From Bacteroidota bacterium (GTDB lineage Bacteria > Bacteroidota > Bacteroidia > Chitinophagales > Chitinophagaceae): 64,000 nt of DNA. Location: positions 246,662 to 310,661 of the forward strand of contig VGGR01000002.1 in NCBI GenBank assembly GCA_016868585.1. The letters run 5' to 3'. Under the pieces are notes generated by a model that was given only the letters and a program-made list of their open reading frames with translations, was not told where the DNA came from and made no database searches. This document shows, piece by piece, positions 26,625 to 36,627 of this stretch (positions are counted from its first letter, which is position 1; each line of letters begins with the position of its first letter). The position numbers were made by a program, and so were the translations under genes.

Positions 26625-27689
26625 ATGATAAAACACTACCAAATAACCCTGATCTCCCTTTCGATTTTTCTCCTTTCCTGTGCAAATAAGGACAAGAAAA
26701 GTAATAGCACTGAAAAGGGACCCCAAGAAAAAAATAAATCAGTTAGTGTACAAGGTTATATTGTACGTGCCGAATCTTTTGCTGAAACAATAGAAGTGCC
26801 TGGTTCAGTCATTGCCAATGAATCAGTAGAAATACACCCCGAAATAGCCGGCCGTATAGTATTCTTGCAATTGCCGGAGGGGAAAGTGGTAGAAAAAGGC
26901 GCTCTACTTGCAAAAATTTATGATGGAGACATCATAACACAGTTAAAAAAAACAGAGGTCCAATTACAACTAGCTCAAAAGACAGAAGAAAGACAAGCAC
27001 AGCTTTTAAAGGTTCAAGGGATCAGCCAACAAGATTATGACATCAGCTTGCTTCAGGTCAATAGCTTAAAAGCGGATATTGAAATCATTAAGACCCTACT
27101 TGAAAAAACTGAGATCAAAGCTCCATTCAGTGGACAAATTGGGTTAAAAAATATTAGTGTCGGGGCCTACGTCACACCCGGCACGATAATTACGCAGCTT
27201 AATCAAACAACTATTTTAAAAGTAGATTTTTCTGTGCCGGAAAAATATGTAGCTCGTATTCATATAGGTCAAACAGTTTCTTTATTAACGGCAGGTAATA
27301 CAAAGAACTTAACTGGGCGAATAATAGCAGTTGCCCCATCCATCCTTGAGAACAGTAGAAGCTTATTGGTAAGAGCACAACTAAGTAAACCACCCACACC
27401 GGTGCTGCCTGGCAGTTTTGCAAAGATCAGTATCAACTTTGATCCAGATCCTGGAGCTAGAATGATTCCTGCCCAGGCAATATTACCACAAGCAAGAGGC
27501 AAGAAGGTTGTTCTATACAAAAATGGGACGGCTGTATTTCAGGATGTGATTACGGGGGTAAGAAATGCAGACAAAATTCAAGTCATTGACGGCGTTAAGA
27601 TTGGGGACACTGTTTTGGTAACTGGCTTAATGAGTGTTCGCCCTGATAGCAAAATAACGATTCAAAAAATCATTACCCCTCAACCATGA
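26625..27689 (+). CDS. RND efflux periplasmic adaptor (membrane fusion) lipoprotein
   Basis: The adaptor links an inner-membrane RND pump to an outer-membrane channel. The N-terminus MIKHYQITLISLSIFLLSC carries a lipobox (LLSC), so it should be lipid-anchored. The order is the family one: a barrel-sandwich half (VEIHPEIAGRIVFLQLPEGKVVEKG), a short alpha-helical hairpin (about 105-160), the second lipoyl half (IKAPFSGQIGLKNISVGAYVTPG), then beta-barrel and membrane-proximal domains. Length 354 is usual. Its stop overlaps the pump start by four bases (ATGA), indicating translational coupling. Confidence 0.94.
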   Translation: MIKHYQITLISLSIFLLSCANKDKKSNSTEKGPQEKNKSVSVQGYIVRAESFAETIEVPGSVIANESVEIHPEIAGRIVFLQLPEGKVVEKGALLAKIYDGDIITQLKKTEVQLQLAQKTEERQAQLLKVQGISQQDYDISLLQVNSLKADIEIIKTLLEKTEIKAPFSGQIGLKNISVGAYVTPGTIITQLNQTTILKVDFSVPEKYVARIHIGQTVSLLTAGNTKNLTGRIIAVAPSILENSRSLLVRAQLSKPPTPVLPGSFAKISINFDPDPGARMIPAQAILPQARGKKVVLYKNGTAVFQDVITGVRNADKIQVIDGVKIGDTVLVTGLMSVRPDSKITIQKIITPQP

Positions 27690-30600
27690 ATATTGCTGAG
27701 CTCAGTCTTCGAAGGCCTGTGCTGGCCGTGGTCATGAACATTATAATTGTTCTATTTGGGGTAATAGGATTTCAATTCTTAGGTGTCAGGGATTATCCCG
27801 CAACCGACCCCCCCAATATCAGCGTAAGAACCTCCTACCCTGGCGCAAATCCCGATATCGTAGAAACACAAATTACCGAGCCGCTGGAAAAGGCCATTAA
27901 TGGAATTGCCGGAATTCGAAACATCACTTCTTCCAGTAGTAATGGAACTAGTAATATTAATGTAGAGTTCGAGCTGGAGATAGACCTTGAAGCAGCAGCA
28001 AATGATGTACGAGATAAAGTATCGCAGACCGTTCGTTCCTTACCAGCTGATCTAGATGCCCCTCCTGTGGTATCAAAAGCCGATGCCAGTGCAGAGTCTA
28101 TTATCTCGATGGCTGTACAAAGTGAAATCAGAAATCCATTACAGATCACTGAATTTGCTACCAATGTGCTGGTTGAACGCTTACAAACGATCCCTGGCGT
28201 AAGTGGTGTTCAAATTTGGGGTGAAAAAAAGTACGCCATGCGTATCTGGCTGGACCCTAATAAAATGACGGCACGTTCAATTACAGTGAACGATGTTCAA
28301 AATGCATTGGCCAGAGAAAATACCGAGCTTCCTGCCGGAAAAATATATGGCAGTGCTATAGAATTATCGGTAAGAACATTCGGAAGGCTTGAGACAGAAG
28401 ATGATTTCAATAATCTAATTGTAAAAAATACGGACGGTAATGAAATTCGCCTAAGTGATGTGGGGGAGGCCACCTTAGGTCCAGAGAATGAGGAAACATT
28501 ACTGCGCGGTAATGGGATTCCCATGATATCTATAGCGCTGATTCCCCAGCCTGGCTCCAATTATGTTGCTATTGCAGATGAATTTTACAAAAGACTGGAA
28601 CAGATCAAAAAAGACATGCCCGAAGATATACGGCTTAATGTGGGCATGGACCAAACCCGATTTATTAAAAAATCCATTTTAGAAGTAAGGGAAACCTTAA
28701 TGATTTCTTTCCTACTGGTAGTGATGATCATTTATGCATTTTTCAGGGATTGGATTATCGCGCTACGACCCTTAATCGATATCCCTGTTTCCTTAATTGG
28801 TGCTTTTTTTATCATGTATCTGATGGGATTTACCATCAATGTTCTCTCCTTACTTGCCATAGTACTGGCCACAGGACTTGTCGTGGATGACGGAATTGTT
28901 GTAACAGAGAATATTTATAAACGGATCGAAAAGGGAATGAATAAGTGGCAAGCAGCGCTGGAAGGTTCTAAAGAAATTTACTTTGCCGTTATCGCCACCT
29001 CCATCACGCTGGCCGTAGTATTTCTACCCATTATTTTCTTAGAGGGATTTGTGGGCAGGCTGTTCCGTGAATTTGGTGTAGTAGTTTCAGGAGCCGTATT
29101 GATCTCCGCTTTTGTTTCTTTAACGCTTACGCCGGTCCTAAATGTAAAATTGACAAGAAAAAACCCTTCTGATCATACCCGTTTTTATACATGGACAGAA
29201 CCCTTTTTCAGGGGAATGGAAAATGAATATCAACAGTTATTGCTAGGCTTCATGCGGGTGAAATGGTTAGCGTTCCTGATCATCGTTACCTGTTTGGCAT
29301 CCATCTATTTCGTTGGCTCAACCCTTCAGTCTGAATTAGCTCCACTTGAGGATCGTAGTCAATTCCGAATTCAACTGACAGCACCTGAGGGAACCGCATT
29401 TGATGCCATGGATCGGTATGTATCAAACATTACCGAAATGGTTATTGACTCTGTATCTGACCGAAAAATGGTCTTTAGTATGACGGCACCTGGATTCATG
29501 GGAACAGGCAATGCCAACACCGGATTTGTTCGCGTTATGCTAACTGATCCTGCGGAGCGTAATTTAAGCCAGTCAACAATTGCAAAATCAATCACAAAAA
29601 ACTTAGGCAAGTTCAATGAAGGCAGAGGATTTGTAATTGAGGAACAAACTATCGCTGTGAATAGACGTGGTGGACAACCTGTTGCGTTTGTGATTCAGCA
29701 CAATAATTTCGAGAAACTAACAAAAGCACTCCCTCTTTTGCTGGAAGAAGCGCGCAATAGTAAAGTCCTCCAAAACCCGGATGTTGACCTAAAATTTAAT
29801 AGACCGGAGATTCGAGTGGAAATTGATCGTTTAAAAGCTGCTTCCTTAGGTGTAAGCATAGCTGATGTTTCACAGACACTTCAATTGGCCTATAGTAACA
29901 GAAGAATGGGCTATTTCACTAAGGATGGAAAACAATATAGTGTGATAGGTCAGGTAAGCAGAACGGAAAGAGACGACCCGGGGGACCTTAGACTCTTGTT
30001 TGTTCGAAACAACCGTGGAGAGTTAGTAAGCCTGGATAACCTCATCAAGACCGAGGAAACCAATAGCCCCCCCTCCATATACCATTTTAATCGATTCAAG
30101 TCTGCTACCATCTCTGCAAGTTTGCAGCCTGGTTACACCATTGGAGATGGAATAAAAGAAATGGAAAAGATTGCTAAAAAAGTATTGGACGACACGTATG
30201 CAACCGCACTTTCAGGCACATCCCGAGACTTCAAAGAAAGTAGTAGTAATACTTTATATGCTTTTGTACTTGCCCTGGTATTGATATTTCTAATATTAGC
30301 CGCACAATTTGAAAGCTTTACTGATCCACTTATAATCATGTTTACAGTCCCACTCGCCATTGCGGGAGCCGTAATTTCCTTATGGGCATTTGATCATACA
30401 CTTAATATTTTTTCTCAAATTGGTATGATAATGTTGATTGGACTCGTAACCAAAAATGGGATTTTAATAGTTGAATTTGCCAACCAGCACCAATTAAAAG
30501 GACTCAGGAAACAAGAAGCGGTAGTCTATGCTGCTGGCCAACGGCTTCGTCCCATTTTAATGACCAGTTTAGCAATGGCACTAGGGGCCCTTCCCCTTGC

Positions 30601-30769
30601 GCTCTCACTGGGTGCTGCTGCCACCAGTAGGATCCCCTTGGGAATTGTGATTGTGGGAGGAATAATTTTCTCCCTGATACTAACACTTTTTGTAATCCCG
30701 GCAATGTATGCTTACCTATCACGACCAAAAAAGAAAAGTGAAATTGAAACTTTAATCAGCCCCGCTTAA
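27686..30769 (+). CDS. RND efflux transporter, AcrB/HAE1 type inner-membrane pump
   Basis: A proton-driven multidrug-type exporter of 1027 residues. Twelve membrane helices and two large periplasmic loops are arranged as in AcrB. The proton-relay aspartate pair is in GLVVDDGIVVTENIYKRI (helix 4), and the repeat-half equivalent GLVTKNGILIVEFAN is in helix 10. The N-terminus LRRPVLAVVMNIIIVLFG and LGVRDYPATDPPNISV fit the family. Substrates cannot be read from the sequence. It is the middle gene of an adaptor-pump-channel operon placed between purK and purE. Confidence 0.96.
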   Translation: MNIAELSLRRPVLAVVMNIIIVLFGVIGFQFLGVRDYPATDPPNISVRTSYPGANPDIVETQITEPLEKAINGIAGIRNITSSSSNGTSNINVEFELEIDLEAAANDVRDKVSQTVRSLPADLDAPPVVSKADASAESIISMAVQSEIRNPLQITEFATNVLVERLQTIPGVSGVQIWGEKKYAMRIWLDPNKMTARSITVNDVQNALARENTELPAGKIYGSAIELSVRTFGRLETEDDFNNLIVKNTDGNEIRLSDVGEATLGPENEETLLRGNGIPMISIALIPQPGSNYVAIADEFYKRLEQIKKDMPEDIRLNVGMDQTRFIKKSILEVRETLMISFLLVVMIIYAFFRDWIIALRPLIDIPVSLIGAFFIMYLMGFTINVLSLLAIVLATGLVVDDGIVVTENIYKRIEKGMNKWQAALEGSKEIYFAVIATSITLAVVFLPIIFLEGFVGRLFREFGVVVSGAVLISAFVSLTLTPVLNVKLTRKNPSDHTRFYTWTEPFFRGMENEYQQLLLGFMRVKWLAFLIIVTCLASIYFVGSTLQSELAPLEDRSQFRIQLTAPEGTAFDAMDRYVSNITEMVIDSVSDRKMVFSMTAPGFMGTGNANTGFVRVMLTDPAERNLSQSTIAKSITKNLGKFNEGRGFVIEEQTIAVNRRGGQPVAFVIQHNNFEKLTKALPLLLEEARNSKVLQNPDVDLKFNRPEIRVEIDRLKAASLGVSIADVSQTLQLAYSNRRMGYFTKDGKQYSVIGQVSRTERDDPGDLRLLFVRNNRGELVSLDNLIKTEETNSPPSIYHFNRFKSATISASLQPGYTIGDGIKEMEKIAKKVLDDTYATALSGTSRDFKESSSNTLYAFVLALVLIFLILAAQFESFTDPLIIMFTVPLAIAGAVISLWAFDHTLNIFSQIGMIMLIGLVTKNGILIVEFANQHQLKGLRKQEAVVYAAGQRLRPILMTSLAMALGALPLALSLGAAATSRIPLGIVIVGGIIFSLILTLFVIPAMYAYLSRPKKKSEIETLISPA

Positions 30770-30778
30770 TTAAACAGG

Positions 30779-32119
30779 ATGAAAACATTTGCACTAGTAT
30801 CCTTACTACTGGCTTCATTGCTTTGTCAGGGGCAGCTGCCAAGCCAAAAAACAGCAGACCAAGGTTTACCATTACTTCGGTTGGAAGATGTTATTGAACA
30901 AGTATTATCAAATAATTATGGTATTAGAATTGCCAGAAATGATTCCGCTGCTTTGGCAATCGAAAAAATAGTTAGCAAAGAAGCCTCTCTACCCAGGCTA
31001 AACACCACTACGGGATTAGTTTTCAATAATAATGACCAGTATCAAAAATTCACCGACGGGGCCATACGTGAAAGAAAGGGAATTCAATCTGATAACATTA
31101 GCGCGGTAGTTGCTTTGAACTGGACCCTATTTAATGGACTTCGCGTTTACGCTACACGTGAAAAAGCTGCCGCACTTCAACAACTAGGCGAATTGAATGT
31201 CCGGAATAGCTTATTAAATACAATTGCACAAGCCAGCAATGGGTATTACGCCATTGTGCAACAAAAACAACAATTAAAAGCAATTGAGGAGCAAATTCAA
31301 ATCAATCAGGAGCGAGTGAAATTAGCCGAATACAAATTATCAATTGGGGCCGGCACAAAACCAGACTTATTGCAAAGCAAAGTAGATCTGAACGCTCAAA
31401 AAGCAGCACAATTAGAACAATCCTTTACACTCCGACAGCTAAAAAATGATTTGAATACTATCATGGGACGTACCACCACCGATGCTTTTGATGTATCGGA
31501 TTCAATACCATTCAAGCCTGCTCTTTCTATTGCGGAGCTACAAGAAAATCTGGGCAACACCAACCTTCAGTTACTAGTGGCACAAAAAAATATCTCGCTG
31601 GCAAAGGCCACACTAAAAGAACAAAAAGCAGAACGATGGCCTACCCTCAACTTCAATTCCACTTATAATTTTAATTTACTAGACAACAAAGCCGTTGTGA
31701 ATCCTTTCCAACCCTTATTCAGTAGAAATAATGGATTCAACTATGGTGTAACAACCAGTATACCTCTTTTTAACAACGGAATAATACGTCGTAATATTCA
31801 ACAGGCACAACTGAATCTCAAAAGAGAACAATTGGTCTTTGATAATCAAAAACAGCAAATTGATCTTGCCCTGGTTCAGGCCTATAATCAATACCAGGCA
31901 GCGCTACAACTTTTACGCTTGGAGGAAGAGAACATGCTGTTGGCGCGTGAAAACGTTCAAATAGTTTTAGAGGTCTATCGGCTTAATTCAACAACCCTGA
32001 TCCAATTAAAAGAAGCACAAAAAAGTCTACAGGATGCTTTCACCAGGCTAATTCGCGCTCGCTTTCAGGCAAAACAAGCTGAAACTGAACTACTCCGGTT
32101 AAAAGGAGCACTTCTCTAA
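30779..32119 (+). CDS. TolC-family outer-membrane efflux channel
   Basis: The outer-membrane duct of the tripartite pump. It has a signal peptide ([19 protein letters not shown]) and two repeated halves of long amphipathic, glutamine- and leucine-rich helices, typical of the OEP/TolC fold: [23 protein letters not shown] at the start, then [22 protein letters not shown], and [27 protein letters not shown] near the end. Length 446 is normal. It starts nine bases after the pump gene, so the three genes form one operon. Confidence 0.94.
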   Translation: MKTFALVSLLLASLLCQGQLPSQKTADQGLPLLRLEDVIEQVLSNNYGIRIARNDSAALAIEKIVSKEASLPRLNTTTGLVFNNNDQYQKFTDGAIRERKGIQSDNISAVVALNWTLFNGLRVYATREKAAALQQLGELNVRNSLLNTIAQASNGYYAIVQQKQQLKAIEEQIQINQERVKLAEYKLSIGAGTKPDLLQSKVDLNAQKAAQLEQSFTLRQLKNDLNTIMGRTTTDAFDVSDSIPFKPALSIAELQENLGNTNLQLLVAQKNISLAKATLKEQKAERWPTLNFNSTYNFNLLDNKAVVNPFQPLFSRNNGFNYGVTTSIPLFNNGIIRRNIQQAQLNLKREQLVFDNQKQQIDLALVQAYNQYQAALQLLRLEEENMLLARENVQIVLEVYRLNSTTLIQLKEAQKSLQDAFTRLIRARFQAKQAETELLRLKGALL

Positions 32120-32168
32120 TACGGCGTCTCTCGAAAAATTGTCCTTTCTTTGCATTCAAATCAAATTT

Positions 32169-32681
32169 ATGAAGCCACTGGTAGGTATCATCATGGGAAG
32201 CGATAGCGACTTAGCTGTGATGCAAAGTGCTGCTGACATCTTGAATCAATTTGATATCCCCTATGAGCTAACTGTTGTTTCAGCACATCGTACACCAGAA
32301 CGTATGATGGATTACGCTGGAAAAGCAAAAGAAAGAGGACTAAAAGTTATTATTGCTGGTGCGGGTGGAGCGGCTCACCTTCCGGGAATGGTTGCCGCGA
32401 TAACAACACTTCCCGTAGTTGGAGTTCCTATCAAATCATCCAACTCCATTGACGGATGGGATTCCGTGCTATCCATACTACAGATGCCCAATGGGGTTCC
32501 CGTTGCAACGGTTGCGCTTAATGCAGCAAAAAATGCGGGAATATTAGCAGCAGCCATACTAAGTACCAGCAATGAAAATCTTTCCGATAAGCTGGCTTCG
32601 TATAAAAAAGGAATGGAGGCCGAAGTAAGTAGTAAAGTAAACCGGCTGAAAGAGGAAGGCTGGAAAAACTCCTTTGATTAA
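32169..32681 (+). CDS. purE: N5-carboxyaminoimidazole ribonucleotide mutase
   Basis: PurE converts N5-CAIR, the product of PurK, into CAIR. Motifs [24 protein letters not shown] and [15 protein letters not shown] are the class I PurE active site. The start at 32169 ([10 protein letters not shown]) is chosen; an upstream in-frame start at 32139 would add ten non-conserved residues. Length 170 is normal. It is 49 bases after the TolC-type gene and shares its last four bases, TTAA, with the stop codon of the convergent bshC. Confidence 0.96.
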   Translation: MKPLVGIIMGSDSDLAVMQSAADILNQFDIPYELTVVSAHRTPERMMDYAGKAKERGLKVIIAGAGGAAHLPGMVAAITTLPVVGVPIKSSNSIDGWDSVLSILQMPNGVPVATVALNAAKNAGILAAAILSTSNENLSDKLASYKKGMEAEVSSKVNRLKEEGWKNSFD

Positions 32682-34279
32682 TCAATACGCACAACCGTGA
32701 AGCGAGATTCGAGGGGAAGAGAGGCTTCAAGTAAATGATCAAATAACTGTTCCCCATAGTGAGCATAATAGAATCCCATGTTATCATGGCGCTCCTGCAA
32801 TTTTCCCGAAGGAAATAAAGACGCTCTTATCGGCCGTAGTTTCGTTGCTGCAGTTGTATATTTTTGCCGGGTGGCACGTGCCATTTTTTTCTCCATCCCC
32901 TTTAATAATCTTTCGCCTGTTTTTCCAATGGATTCCGCATGACCTTTTAGCGTATAATCTACTACTTCAGCTTTTTGAGCCAGTTTCTTATAAAATGCTT
33001 GGAGCTGGATTATTTCCGCATCCAGTGAGCTATTTAATTGATCCGCATCAGAATAGAATCCCTCAAGTAACTTATCTGCTGATTTAAATAATTGTGTAGA
33101 ATCCAACCCAAGCTTTTCTAATTTATCTGACTGGGCTGCAGAAGTCAACAAAAAAGAATTCCGCAACACGAGTACCGGATACGGAATACCCATTTTTTTA
33201 AATAGTGGAATCAGCGGTAGCCAATAAGCTACTTCACTACCTCCGCCTATGAATGCAATATCAGGTAATATAAGAGACTGATACAAACCCCTTAGAATTA
33301 CATTGGGACTAAACCGTTCTGGGTGCTGCTCCAATTCTTGCATTAATTGTTGCTGACTAAATTGTATGGCAGTGCCTACAACCAGCCAATTATCATTTAC
33401 TTTTTCGATCCGTTGACGAAGCCCGTCCTGTAAATGAAATAAATTGATCGGGCGAACAAAAGCCCGAGTGGAATATCCCCACTCCTTCATTTGATTGAAC
33501 GCAGCATTAAGTACTGATTCAGTTTGACCAGCCTCTAAATCAAAGGAGCAAATGGGTTTAAAAAGAGCTTTTAAAACTTTTGCATCGGCGTCTAGCACCA
33601 CTACTCCAAAGCGCCCCAACAACCGATTCACCATTCGAAGGGTTGCACGAGCCATGGTATCATGTTCTTTATAAGATTCTTTGAGCACGTCAATCCACTC
33701 TTTACCGTGTGGCAATACTCCCCACTCCTCTTCCAACTGCTGTATTAGCGCAAGTAAGGCTTGATCAACTTTCATTCTACCTACAGCACCCTCTTGTGTA
33801 GTATTCCAACTATGCGTATGGTCACCAACATGTATATGATTTAGCTCCTCTAAATCAGCATCCTCACTTCCGATATAAAATACAGGAACAAAATGTTGAT
33901 CAGGAAATTGCTCATTACAGTACATCGCTAAACGAACCGCATGCAGAATCTTATAAAAAAAATAAAGCGGACCTGTAAAAAGATTATTTTGATGAGCAGT
34001 GGTAATAGTAAAGGTGGAGGGCGCTAATAAGCGCTCGATATTATCACGCACGGAAGTACTCAACTTGATACCCTCATATTGATCTTTGAGATGTGTTACA
34101 AGAGCCGAGCGGTTGGTAGGAAATTGCTGACGTTGTTTAATAGCTTTTTTCAACCCTGATAGATCGGGTGACAATATGGGCAAGGTGAATAGCGAAGATT
34201 TTTGTTCGATGTAATCAAGAACCAAGGGACTAAAAAATCCTGTTTCCCGATATGAAAGATGCTTGCTAGTTATAGCCAT
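32678..34279 (-). CDS. bshC: Bacillithiol biosynthesis cysteine-adding enzyme BshC
   Basis: BshC is the putative ligase adding cysteine to glucosamine-malate in the last step of bacillithiol synthesis. Recognition rests on the N-terminal pattern [12 protein letters not shown], the [19 protein letters not shown] block, [20 protein letters not shown], and the late [33 protein letters not shown] segment split over the core domain, followed by a coiled-coil (about 390-480). Length 533 is normal. It lies 22 bases downstream of the D-hydroxyproline dehydrogenase gene and may be read from the same transcript. It pairs functionally with bshB1 at 17479. Confidence 0.94.
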   Translation of the reverse strand: MAITSKHLSYRETGFFSPLVLDYIEQKSSLFTLPILSPDLSGLKKAIKQRQQFPTNRSALVTHLKDQYEGIKLSTSVRDNIERLLAPSTFTITTAHQNNLFTGPLYFFYKILHAVRLAMYCNEQFPDQHFVPVFYIGSEDADLEELNHIHVGDHTHSWNTTQEGAVGRMKVDQALLALIQQLEEEWGVLPHGKEWIDVLKESYKEHDTMARATLRMVNRLLGRFGVVVLDADAKVLKALFKPICSFDLEAGQTESVLNAAFNQMKEWGYSTRAFVRPINLFHLQDGLRQRIEKVNDNWLVVGTAIQFSQQQLMQELEQHPERFSPNVILRGLYQSLILPDIAFIGGGSEVAYWLPLIPLFKKMGIPYPVLVLRNSFLLTSAAQSDKLEKLGLDSTQLFKSADKLLEGFYSDADQLNSSLDAEIIQLQAFYKKLAQKAEVVDYTLKGHAESIGKTGERLLKGMEKKMARATRQKYTTAATKLRPIRASLFPSGKLQERHDNMGFYYAHYGEQLFDHLLEASLPLESRFTVVRID

Positions 34280-34301
34280 GGATTATAAAAGTAAGAAGTG
34301 T

Positions 34302-35549
34302 TCAGAAACGATTCACTGCAAATGGTTTTAAATCAATGGAAGGACGTAATTCATCCACAATCTCGCGAACCAATTTACCGGTTCCTGCCCCCAAACTTAG
34401 CCCCAGCATGGCATGTCCAGTTGCTACGGTAAGGTTTGAAATGGATGGTACTTTTCCTATATAGGGTAGTCCATCTGCTGAACAAGGACGATACCCATAC
34501 CAAACTTTATCAAGAGGTGGTATAGCCACCTGAAGTGTAGGATAGAATTGCTTTACTGCCTTGACAATGCCGGCTACTCGATTCATACGCGGAGGAGTCT
34601 CGTGAGAAGTAATCTCCATGGTACCTCCAAAACGTATAGAAGTGCTATTAAAAGGGGTAACGGCAACACGCCCCTCCACTAATATAGCTGGGTAGTTTAC
34701 ACCATGCGCTTGCTCCTCCAGTGTTATAGAATACCCTCTCCCTGGCATCATGGGGATGGAAATGCGCAAGGTAGACAACAATTGCCGGCTCCATGAACCT
34801 GTTGCCACTACCACATGATCAGCCATCAACTCACCTCCACTATGTACTACTTTTTTTATTTTTTTCCCTTCCCGAGCAAAATCAATGACGGTTGCTTTGG
34901 GAAGCAACTGCACTCCCTCCGCTTGCAAATGAGCAATAAGCCGTAGCATTAATTGATTGGGCGAACAATGCGCATCACACCCAAAGTAAAGAGCCCCAAT
35001 AGCATTAATAGGAAGATTGGGCTCTAGTAAAGCAAGTTCGGATTGGTCCACCAGTTTCGTATCATGCAATCCCAACTCATGCGCTTTCTCCAACGTATGT
35101 TGAGCGTGGACGGCCTTCTCTCCTGTTTGAAAAATCTCAAGCAACCCTTTTTGTTGATAGAGAAAATCAAATCCAGCCATTTTACTCCACCCTGCATACT
35201 CTTGACGGCTCAACATTGAGATATCACGTAAAGGGATGGCAGCTTCCTCAACGCGTTTGGCTGTAGCAGCGCGCATAAAATGCCATCCCCACTGCAGTAG
35301 ACTCCAGTCTAACCGGGGTTGTACATAGAAGGGACTTTGCGAATTTAGCATCCAACGCAACCCTTGTTTTACAATTCCAGGTGTGGCTAATGGTATGAAA
35401 TGACTGGGGCAGATATAGCCAGAGTTTCCATAGGAGCAGGAAGTTGAAAAATCAGTTTGATCGATAATGGTAACAGCATGACCAGCTTTTCTTAAATAAA
35501 AAGCAGCACTCAATCCAACAATTCCTCCGCCGATAATTACAATGTGCAT
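34302..35549 (-). CDS. FAD-dependent D-amino acid dehydrogenase, probable D-hydroxyproline dehydrogenase
   Basis: A DadA-like flavoprotein of the DAO family. The dinucleotide site is at the N-terminus (IIGGGIVGLSAAFYLRKAGH), followed by SYGNSGYICPSHFIPLATPG, which is typical of D-amino acid dehydrogenases, and the C-terminal YGYRPCSADGLPYIGKVP and ATGHAMLGLSLGAGTGKLV. Length 415 is normal. Context decides the substrate: it lies eight bases after a hydroxyproline epimerase gene and near two further enzymes of the same pathway, so it most likely oxidises cis-4-hydroxy-D-proline to 1-pyrroline-4-hydroxy-2-carboxylate at the inner membrane. Confidence 0.88.
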   Translation of the reverse strand: MHIVIIGGGIVGLSAAFYLRKAGHAVTIIDQTDFSTSCSYGNSGYICPSHFIPLATPGIVKQGLRWMLNSQSPFYVQPRLDWSLLQWGWHFMRAATAKRVEEAAIPLRDISMLSRQEYAGWSKMAGFDFLYQQKGLLEIFQTGEKAVHAQHTLEKAHELGLHDTKLVDQSELALLEPNLPINAIGALYFGCDAHCSPNQLMLRLIAHLQAEGVQLLPKATVIDFAREGKKIKKVVHSGGELMADHVVVATGSWSRQLLSTLRISIPMMPGRGYSITLEEQAHGVNYPAILVEGRVAVTPFNSTSIRFGGTMEITSHETPPRMNRVAGIVKAVKQFYPTLQVAIPPLDKVWYGYRPCSADGLPYIGKVPSISNLTVATGHAMLGLSLGAGTGKLVREIVDELRPSIDLKPFAVNRF

Positions 35550-35557
35550 AGGTAAAA

Positions 35558-36571
35558 TTAGATTACTTGAAATCCATGCCCGTAAGGGTCATCCGCTGTA
35601 TCAATCCAAATAGTATTATACCCATAAATACGAGCCCAGCCCTTTATACTAGGAATAATTGCAGGAAATGCACCAACAGTAGTGAGTGCTTCTACCTTTC
35701 CTTCAAAAGTGCTACCAATAATACTCTCGTGAATAAAACTATCACCCATTTTCAATTTTCCCTTGGCAGCCCATTGAGCCATTCTAGCACTGGTTCCCGT
35801 GCCACAGGGCGAACGATCTATTGCTTTACCCCCATAAAAAACTGCATTTCGAGCAGTGGAAGTAGGATTTAGCACACTGCCAGTCCACAATACATGCGAA
35901 CAACCCTTGATATAGGAATCCAGCGGATGCACCACTTCAATTATTTTATTAATCTCTTCCCGTAACACACGTGCATAGCCGACCAACTCAGCAGCGGTGA
36001 AATGTTCCAAGCCTTTAAAATTCTCTTGCGGATCCACTATTGCATAAAAATTTCCTCCGTAAGCAATATCCACTTGAAGTTTCCCCAATCCAGGACAGTT
36101 TACAGATATGCCTTCCTGGTATAAGAAAGAGGGAACATTCGTTAAAGCTACCCAGTCTACACGAGTTCGTCCGTTTTCCTCTCGGTATGCATACCGGATT
36201 TCTACTAACCCCGCTGGCGCTTCCATCTTTAGAAAACCAGGAGTCTTTGGTATTACTAATCCTTCCTCAATGGCAATGGTTATAGTACCAATTGTGCCAT
36301 GTCCACACATGGGGAGACATCCACTGGTTTCAATAAAAAGAACGGCCACATCGTTTGCCGGATCTTGAGGGGGATACAGAATACTGCCACTCATCATGTC
36401 GTGTCCACGGGGTTCAAACATTAAGCCCTTGCGGATCCAATCGTATTGTTCAATAAATTGAATGCGTTTTTCACGCATACTGTTGCCCGATAATACGGGA
36501 CCACCCTCTTTGACCAACCGAACTGGGTTGCCACAAGTATGGGCATCAATACATTGAAAGATATGCTTCAT
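35558..36571 (-). CDS. 4-hydroxyproline 2-epimerase (proline racemase family)
   Basis: Inverts C2 of trans-4-hydroxy-L-proline to give cis-4-hydroxy-D-proline, the first step of hydroxyproline catabolism. Both catalytic cysteines are present, C89 in LPMCGHGTIG and C256 in DRSPCGTGTSARMA; the related dehydratases have Thr in place of one of them. DAHTCGNPVRLV near the N-terminus is another family signature. The start at 36571 (MKHIFQCIDAHTCGN) fits the family; an in-frame ATG 54 bases upstream is unlikely. Length 337. It precedes the dehydrogenase by eight bases and is divergent from the desaturase-like gene. Confidence 0.93.
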   Translation of the reverse strand: MKHIFQCIDAHTCGNPVRLVKEGGPVLSGNSMREKRIQFIEQYDWIRKGLMFEPRGHDMMSGSILYPPQDPANDVAVLFIETSGCLPMCGHGTIGTITIAIEEGLVIPKTPGFLKMEAPAGLVEIRYAYREENGRTRVDWVALTNVPSFLYQEGISVNCPGLGKLQVDIAYGGNFYAIVDPQENFKGLEHFTAAELVGYARVLREEINKIIEVVHPLDSYIKGCSHVLWTGSVLNPTSTARNAVFYGGKAIDRSPCGTGTSARMAQWAAKGKLKMGDSFIHESIIGSTFEGKVEALTTVGAFPAIIPSIKGWARIYGYNTIWIDTADDPYGHGFQVI

Positions 36572-36611
36572 GGCAATACAGGTAGAGTATAAAGATATCA
36601 ACTTATCAAGG

Positions 36612-36619
36612 TAATTTTG
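36612..36619 (+). promoter_or_regulatory. Putative promoter -7 element of the sterol-desaturase-like gene
   Basis: TAATTTTG matches TAnnTTTG and ends eight bases before the ATG at 36628. It lies in the 56-base gap to the divergent epimerase gene. No -33 box is obvious. Confidence 0.4.
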
Positions 36620-36627
36620 TACCAAAT

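Noticed and set aside
27835..28560. Long antisense frames within the RND pump gene
   Set aside because: They are shadows of a well-conserved coding gene and show no protein family pattern.
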